64,000 bases of DNA from Diplolepis rosae (lineage: Eukaryota > Arthropoda > Insecta > Hymenoptera > Diplolepididae): the NCBI GenBank assembly GCA_030998225.1, contig JAPYXD010000412.1, positions 434,001 to 498,000 of the forward strand, given 5' to 3'. Below the pieces are notes generated by a model, which searched no databases, was not told where the DNA came from, and saw only the letters and a list, made by a program, of their open reading frames with translations. Below, piece after piece: positions 57,790 to 64,000 of the stretch (within the stretch, counting starts at the first letter, position 1; each line of letters opens with the position of its first letter). The position numbers were made by a program, and so were the translations under genes.

Positions 57790-60700
57790 TTACTTTTTCA
57801 AATTTAACAATAATCTTATTTTCTCAAACTTATTTCTACCTAAGGCTTTCGTTAATATATCAGCTAAATTACTTTCAGTATCAACGTTTAGAATATCAAT
57901 CTCCTTTTTATCATAACATTCATTTACAAAGTGATAATGTATTTCAATATATTTGGAACGTTTAGTTAAATTTCCATACTTCGCAATTAACACTGTGCCA
58001 GCATTATCTTCATAAATTTTAATTGGCAAATCGATTTTTATATTGAAATCATTTATCAAATCTTTTATAAATTTAATTTCGCTAACTGCTTCTGACAATG
58101 CCACATATTCAGCAGAAGTAGATGATTTAGTTACGCTGTTTTGTTTCTTTGTCTTCCAATAGATAACATTTCCAAAAAATCTAATCAATAATCCAGTTGT
58201 TGATTTTCTATCGTAAGTATCACCAGCCCAATCTGCATCAACATAACAATCTAATATTTCGGCTTTTGAATTTTTCATAAAAGTTAATTTTAATTCTTTT
58301 GTTAAATACAAATATTTTAATATTCTTAATGCATATTTATAATGCGTTTCATCATAATTATTTTGGAATCTACTTAAATAATTTACACTATAGCTAATGT
58401 CACACCTAGTACATGTACTTATGTAAAGTAATGCACCTATCAAATTTCTATATTTAATATCATTTGATGCTGATTGTGCAGGCTCAATATTTAAATTTTG
58501 TTCCATCGGTGTATTGTACAGTTTACTATCAACAATTCTATAATGTTTCGCTAAAGAGTCGATATAATCACTTTGATCTAACGTCATTGTCTCTCCTTTA
58601 TAATCATAATTTATATTTATTCCAAGGTAAGTTTTAATGTTGCCCATTTCTTTCATGGAAAATTGCTGTTTTAACTTCAATTTTATTTTCTCTATTTCAT
58701 CTTTATTTTTACCACATATTAATAAATCATCTACAAATAAAATAATGTAAATTTTCTCACCATTCTTATCTTCAAAAAAATATAGACAATAATCGCTATT
58801 GCTTCTCTTAAAATTCAGACTTAAAATAAATCTATTAAAGCATTCATACCATGCTCTCGGGCTTTCTCGCAAACCATACAGTGCTTTTTCCAGTTTATAT
58901 ACTCTATCTGTTTTATCATTATACCCATCTGGTTGTTTAACATATACTTCTGATTTTATCGCGCCGTTTAAAAACGCTGTCTCAACGTCCATCTGTTCTA
59001 TCAAATATTTGTTTTGTACACAAAAGGCTAACAGTAATTTCAAAGTTTGTAGTCTCGCTACAGGTGAATATATATCTTCTACAATTTCTCTCTGTTGAAA
59101 ACCTCTTACTACTAATCTAGCCTTTTTTAAATTATTTGCTTTGTTTGTGAATACCCATTTTACGTCTATTATTTTCTTATCCTTTGGTCTCTCTACTAAT
59201 TTCCAAGTTTTATTTGTATTTATACAGTCAATTTCTCTTTGCATCGCATCTTTCCATAACTCAGATTCACTACTATTCAATGCTTCATTGTATGTTCGTG
59301 GGCTATTTGCACTTACATAATTTACATAAATATAATACGTTTCGCTGTTACCATATCCCCATCTGTCAGGTTTTTTTCTATCACGCGTTGACTTTTTACG
59401 AGTTGTATGTTCCTTTTCTTCGCACTCAAAAAAATTTTCTGATTCGTTACTAGAGTTTGATTGCTTTTCAATTTTTGGACTTAGATTTTTCTTTGGACTT
59501 ATATTTTTACTTGGACTATCGCTTTTATCAACAAAAACTTCATCAACTAATTCATTATCGTAATTTTCACTTTCATTATCAGACTCATTTCTTCCATTAA
59601 AACCAACTAACATTTCATTCTCTTCTATTATATCTACATGTCTTGCTACTGTAACTCTACCGTTGAATAAAACTCTGTATCCTACATTCTCATAACCAAC
59701 TAAAATTCCACAATCCGCTTTTCTATCCCATTTGTTATCTCTTTGGTTTTCATGAATTCTAAAAAATACTTTGCTTCCGTACAATTTCAAATTTTCAATA
59801 TTGGGCCTCTTACCAAAAAATATTTCATATGGACTTTTTCTTTCAAATGTATTTGCAATTGTTCTGTTTTTCAAATAGCTAGCTGTCAAAATTGCTTCCG
59901 GCCAATATCGAATATTTAAATTAGCATCCGACATTAAACATCTCGCGGAATCCATAATAGTTCTATTAAAACGCTCAGCGGTTCCATTTAGTTCATGTAC
60001 ATAAGGTGGACATTTATCTAAGAAAATTCCCTTTTCTCTAATCAAGTTAAATATGTCTCTGTTCATGTATTCTTTACCATTGTCGCACCTCAATTTCTTT
60101 ATCCTTTTGCCTGTATAATTTTCTACTTTATTTATATAGTCCACAAAACAAGTATAAACATCACTCTTTGATTTGATTGTATAAACAATTGAGCATTTAC
60201 TAAAATCATCAAGAAAAGTAACAAAATATTTAGAATTGTCATAACCAGTGTTTTTATGTGGACCATTTACATCTGTGTGTACTATTTCCAGAATTTCTCT
60301 TGCTCTACTTCTCTCATTTTTAAAAGGTAAATTTTACATTTTATTTTGAAAACAGGTACCACATCTCAAGTAAATATTCTCTAGACTTTTAGGGATTCCA
60401 TCTATATAGTTTTCTTTGCACATTTTGTTTAAATAATTGAAATTTATGTGGCCTAACATTCTATGATATCTTTCTTTTTCAGTCATGGTATGCGAGTTAT
60501 TTACACAGTGATTATTATTTAAAATATAACTCTCTATCTTATATAAACCATTTTCTTTGTAAGCTATTCCTATTACTTTTCCAAACTTGTTATAAATTAA
60601 TGATTTATCTCGTACTGAAACAATCTTATAATTATCTGTAATCCTCGCATAACTTAATAAATTTTTGTCCATTTCTTTTACATAAAACACATTGGATACT

Positions 60701-61971
60701 TTTATCTCAGATTCTCTACCGTCAACTATCAGATACATCAAAACTTTGCCAACTTTAGTGACTCTCAATGGTCTACCATCTCCTACTTTAACTACAACAG
60801 GGTTTTTCAATTCAGAACTTTCAATAAAATATGAATCATTATTTATAATATGGTCTGAACAACCGCTATCAAGTATCCAATCTATCTTACTAAAATCATT
60901 CATAAAAACTCTACTATTGTTTTCGCAAATTTTAATCTTTTGATCTTTTACATAAACAATTTCCTTTTCAAATTCTACTTTCGCAAAGAACGATTCATTC
61001 GTCTTAAAATTATTCTCTTCGTTATATGTATACCTTGCGTTGTGTTGATAACCACCATTGTTGTTGTTGTAGCGTCCTTCTCCTCGACCTCTTGGACCAT
61101 TTCCTCTGTCGCTGTAACCTCTACCTCTTGAATTTGTAAAATTACCTCTACTTGCGCTATTGAAATACCCTCTCGGTTGATGCGAACCTTCGTACTGTTG
61201 TCGTTGGAATGGTTGATTTGACTGTTGTTTTTGATACTGATAATGTTGCTGTTGATACTGGCCACCTCCTGGCCATCGTGCTCTTTGACTAGCACCTCCT
61301 CGCAATTGACTGCGGCACTCTCTTGCATAATGCCCTCTCTTGTGGCATCGATAACACTCAACGTCACGAACTTCGGATTTGAACACACTTGATCTAATAT
61401 GACTATTTGAATTTTTAGTTTTAGTTTCGATCATCACAATTTTGTTCTTTATAAATTCACAATTTTTTTCACTATCTTTCACACTATCTATTATGTCACC
61501 AAGATGACTAAGTGAGTCAGGTAAAGTCTTTAATAGATAATCGAGTTTTTCGGTTTCAGTTATTGTAGCCCCGGCACCTTTTAATTCATTTATTAATTTT
61601 TCAAACTCAAGAAAGAAAGCACTAGAATTTTCAAAATTTTTCAGTCTTAATCGGTCAAGTCTATTTCTCACACAAATTTGTAAGGAAGTTGAAGTGTTCA
61701 AATACATTTTGTCAAATTTTTGCAGTATTTTGTAAGCACTGTCTTCATCACCGACAAATTCGAGTTGTTTGTTTGAAATACTCGAGTAAATATAGTTCAT
61801 AGCTTTTATATTAGATTCATTCCACATTGCTTCATCGTCTTTGATTGTTTTAGCCCGTATTGCGTTTTCTTCGCATTTTTTCCACTTTAAGAATAATAAT
61901 ATGCGTTTTTTCCACAACGCGTAATCTGCGCCGTCAAAAACCGGTACTGATATCTCGTCAGGCTTCGTCAT
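57790..61971 (-). CDS. Copia Gag-Pol polyprotein with one internal stop
   Basis: One frame runs from ATG 61971 (the frame is open a little further, but only via GTG at 61995) to the stop at 57790, interrupted only by TAA at codon 546 (60336-60334). Order is typical of Pseudoviridae: Gag with a CCHC knuckle (CYRCHKRGHYAREC, from residue 206) and an RGG-rich stretch; protease with LDSGCSDH (Asp at ~368); integrase zinc region (HRMLGH...C-x2-C); integrase catalytic Asp 567 (HTDVNG), RCDNGKEY and the Glu in NGTAERFN; reverse transcriptase with QMDVETAFLNGA, ALYGLRESPRAW and FVDD (Asp ~1081-1082); RNase H with YVDADWAGD and SSTSAEYVALSEA. Total ~1393 codons, full length. The stop falls between the zinc region and the integrase core. 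Confidence 0.95.
60334..60336 (-). other. In-frame TAA stop inside the Copia polyprotein
   Basis: The only lesion seen in the coding frame. Upstream frame and downstream frame are identical, and downstream residues (through HTDVNGPH) are conserved integrase. Either a fresh inactivating mutation or a readthrough site; mutation is likelier because Copia elements normally have one uninterrupted frame. Confidence 0.85.
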
Positions 61972-62359
61972 TTTCCCTTTTTTTTTTTGTTTCACGTGTG
62001 CGTTTATTCAATCTTCATTTACAATTTTAATCCACGCGCATCTCGTTCAATTTTAATTCAATTCAACAAAAAATTTATTATTCACGACGTTCTTGATTGT
62101 TTGTTTAGTTGTAAATCGTTCATATTTTTATGTTTATTATTTTAACTGTTTATTTCAAGCTTCACAGTTTTTCAGCAACACGTGCTTTGACAACTTCAAA
62201 AGTTTCGCCCTTTTTGTTTAAATTTTTATTTTAAATTGCGTTTAGTTTCACAGTCCTCATTTTGTATCTTTATTTCTTTGATTTGTTCTCCAATTATTAA
62301 TCTTTCACTGTTCTTTCGCGCCACATGTCCAACATAACCTCTCACTTTTTCTAACCACG

Positions 62360-62370
62360 CTCTGCTACCA
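62360..62370 (-). other. Primer-binding site of the Copia element
   Basis: On the minus strand TGGTAGCAGAG follows the 5' LTR directly. It is complementary to the 3' end of insect initiator tRNA-Met (…CTCTGCTACCA), the usual primer type for many Copia elements. Confidence 0.8.
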
Positions 62371-62665
62371 TGTTAAGATTATTACCGATTGAGGAAAACA
62401 TTATCATTATATAGTAATTATATTATTATATTTCATTTACTTATTTATAATACATATATTTACTTAATATAGCATACCCTATGTATAACACTATAACTGG
62501 TTTCGATCATTCTGATGCTACATGACTAACTTAATTGATATCTTACTTAAACACCCACACACACTCTACTCACATGCATACTCTGAGCTGCGCGCGCATA
62601 GATCGCTTATAGATATATATATTTACATATGTGTGTACAGCATAATAATTACTCATATTTCAACA
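62371..62665 (-). repeat. 5' LTR of the Copia element
   Basis: 295 bp, essentially identical to 57360-57654. The ~400 bp between it and the polyprotein start form the leader. Confidence 0.95.
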
Positions 62666-62670
62666 GCTAT

Positions 62671-64000
62671 TTAGCAGAGTGTCAATTCCAGAATTAAGTC
62701 TTTTATGCTCTATAGCAGAAAGCATTAATTCGAAAAGGAAAATTATTTTTTTTCTAAAATTGTTTTCTAGAGAATTCCCCTTTATGCGTTTCAGCCGAAG
62801 GTATATTCTTAAATTTAGGCTTTTATGTTCTTTAGCAGAAAGAATAAATTTCGAACATCAATTTTATTGCCTCTTTATTCCAATTTTCATCTATTCAGAA
62901 TTTACACTTATGCTCTATAGGAGATTGTTAATTTCAGAATTAAGTCTTTTATGTTCTTTAGCAGAAAGCATTAATTCGAAAAAGAAAACCTTTTTTTTAC
63001 TCCTGAAATTGTGTTCTAGATAATTCCTCTTTATGCGTTTCAACAGAAAGTGAATTCTTAAATTAAGGCTTTTATGCTCTTTAGCAGAAAGAATAAATTT
63101 CGAACATCAATTTTATTCCCTCTTTATTCCAATTTTCTTTTATTAGGAATTTACACTTTTGCTCTTTAGCAGAGTGTCAATTCCAGAATTAAGTCTTTTA
63201 TGCTCTTTAGCAGAAAGCATTAATTCGAAAAGAAAAATTATTATTATTTTCCAAAATTGTTTTCTAGTAAATTCCCCTTTATGCTTTTCAGCAGAAGGTA
63301 AATTCTAAAATGCAGGCTTTCATGCTCTTTAGCAGAAAGAATAAATTTCGAACATCAATTTTATTCCCTCTTTATTCCAATTTTCTTCTATTAGAAATAT
63401 CCTCTTATGCTCTTTAGCAGACTGTCAATTCCAGAATTAAGTCTTTTATGCTCTTTTGCAGAAAGCATTAATTCGAAAAGGATAATTATTTTTTATTCCT
63501 AAAATTGTGTTCTAGAGAATTTCCCTTTATGCTTTTCAGCCCAAGGTATATTCTTAAATTTAGGCTTTTATGCTCTTTAGCATAAAGAATAAATTTCGAA
63601 AATTAATTTTATTCCCTCTTTATTCCAATTTTCTTCCATTAGGAAAATACTCTTATGCTCCTTAGCAGAGTCTCAAATCCAGAATTGGGTCTTTTATGCT
63701 CTTTAGGAGAAAGCATTAATTCGAAAAGGATAATTATTTTTTATTCCTAAAATTGTGTTCTCGAGAATTCCCCTTTATGCTTTTCAGCCGACGGTAAATT
63801 CTCAAAATTTAGGCTTTTATGCTCTTTAGCAGAGAGAATAAATTTCGAACAATAATTTTATTCCCTCTTTATTCCAATTTTCTATTATTAGGAATTTACA
63901 CTAATGCTCTTTAGCAGAGTGTCAATTCCAGAATTAAGTCTTTTATGCTCTTTAGCAGAAAGCATTAATTCGAAAAAGAAAACTTTCTTTTACTCCTAAA
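62671..64000. repeat. ~246-bp satellite array, right part
   Basis: Continues the same satellite phase after the Copia element (the core resumes with ttagcagagtgtcaattcc), about five more units to the window end. The open frame 62679-63023 is a repeat by-product. Confidence 0.95.

Larger units (their letters stand above)
57360..62665 (-). mobile_element. Copia LTR retrotransposon, very recent insertion
   Basis: 295-bp LTRs bound a 5.3-kb element coded on the minus strand. The 5-bp target duplication GCTAT (57355-57359 and 62666-62670) is perfect. Only one difference between the LTRs was seen (57371 region, g versus t), so the insertion is very young. It interrupted the satellite within a hairpin core (ttgctat|ttagcag). 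Primer-binding site and polypurine tract are in place and the coding region is open except for one stop codon. Confidence 0.97.

Overview
The window looks like AT-rich nuclear DNA of an arthropod, most likely an insect. The reasons are: spliced coding sequence with GT/AG introns, mariner-family transposons of several subfamilies, an env-bearing Gypsy/errantivirus-type element, a Copia element primed by initiator tRNA-Met, tRNA-derived SINE heads and long satellite arrays. I cannot name the species. No bacterial operon, CRISPR array or rRNA gene is present.

Layout. 1-1408: tandem array of ~47-bp monomers. 1409-6140: gene-free, with a degenerate hammerhead-like motif (~2274-2333), dispersed and tandem repeats, and a GC-rich cluster of small hairpins (~5230-5400). 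6245-12340: the only convincing host gene, a two-exon secreted cysteine-rich protein of the single-domain von Willebrand factor C type, with a 5.4-kb intron holding a ~470-bp foldback element. 12350-28624: a graveyard of DNA transposons (a mariner split by a 1-kb insertion, a mauritiana-type mariner with an internal deletion, a reverse-strand mariner split by a foldback), a 602-bp duplication, a long-TIR element, SINE heads and a solo LTR. 28625-37410: a degraded DD41D transposon split by a complete but inactivated LTR retroelement with gag, pol and env, itself split by a 755-bp TTAA-flanked MITE. 37411-49470: more repeats, including a ~117-bp tandem array, two clusters of hairpins with a constant loop, an inverted-repeat-bounded element with a transposase-like fragment, MITEs and foldbacks. 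49471-50950: ~139-bp tandem array made of hairpins. 51110-64000: ~246-bp satellite, interrupted at 57360-62665 by a very young Copia element.

Most notable observation. At least four unrelated repeat families share one architecture: a constant core of about 15-27 nt, flanked by short arms that differ from unit to unit but are complementary to each other within a unit. In the 49.5-51 kb array one arm pair differs from another by a G-C to A-T change on both sides. In the 38.4-39.9 kb clusters four units keep exactly 16 nt between completely different arms (up to 11 of 12 pairs). This points either to selection on stem-loops or to a copying mechanism that makes inverted flanks. I do not recognise it as a described repeat class.

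The host gene appears to work alone. Everything else is mobile or repetitive DNA, and nested insertions give a relative age order: satellite before Copia; DD41D transposon before the env-bearing retroelement before the TTAA MITE.
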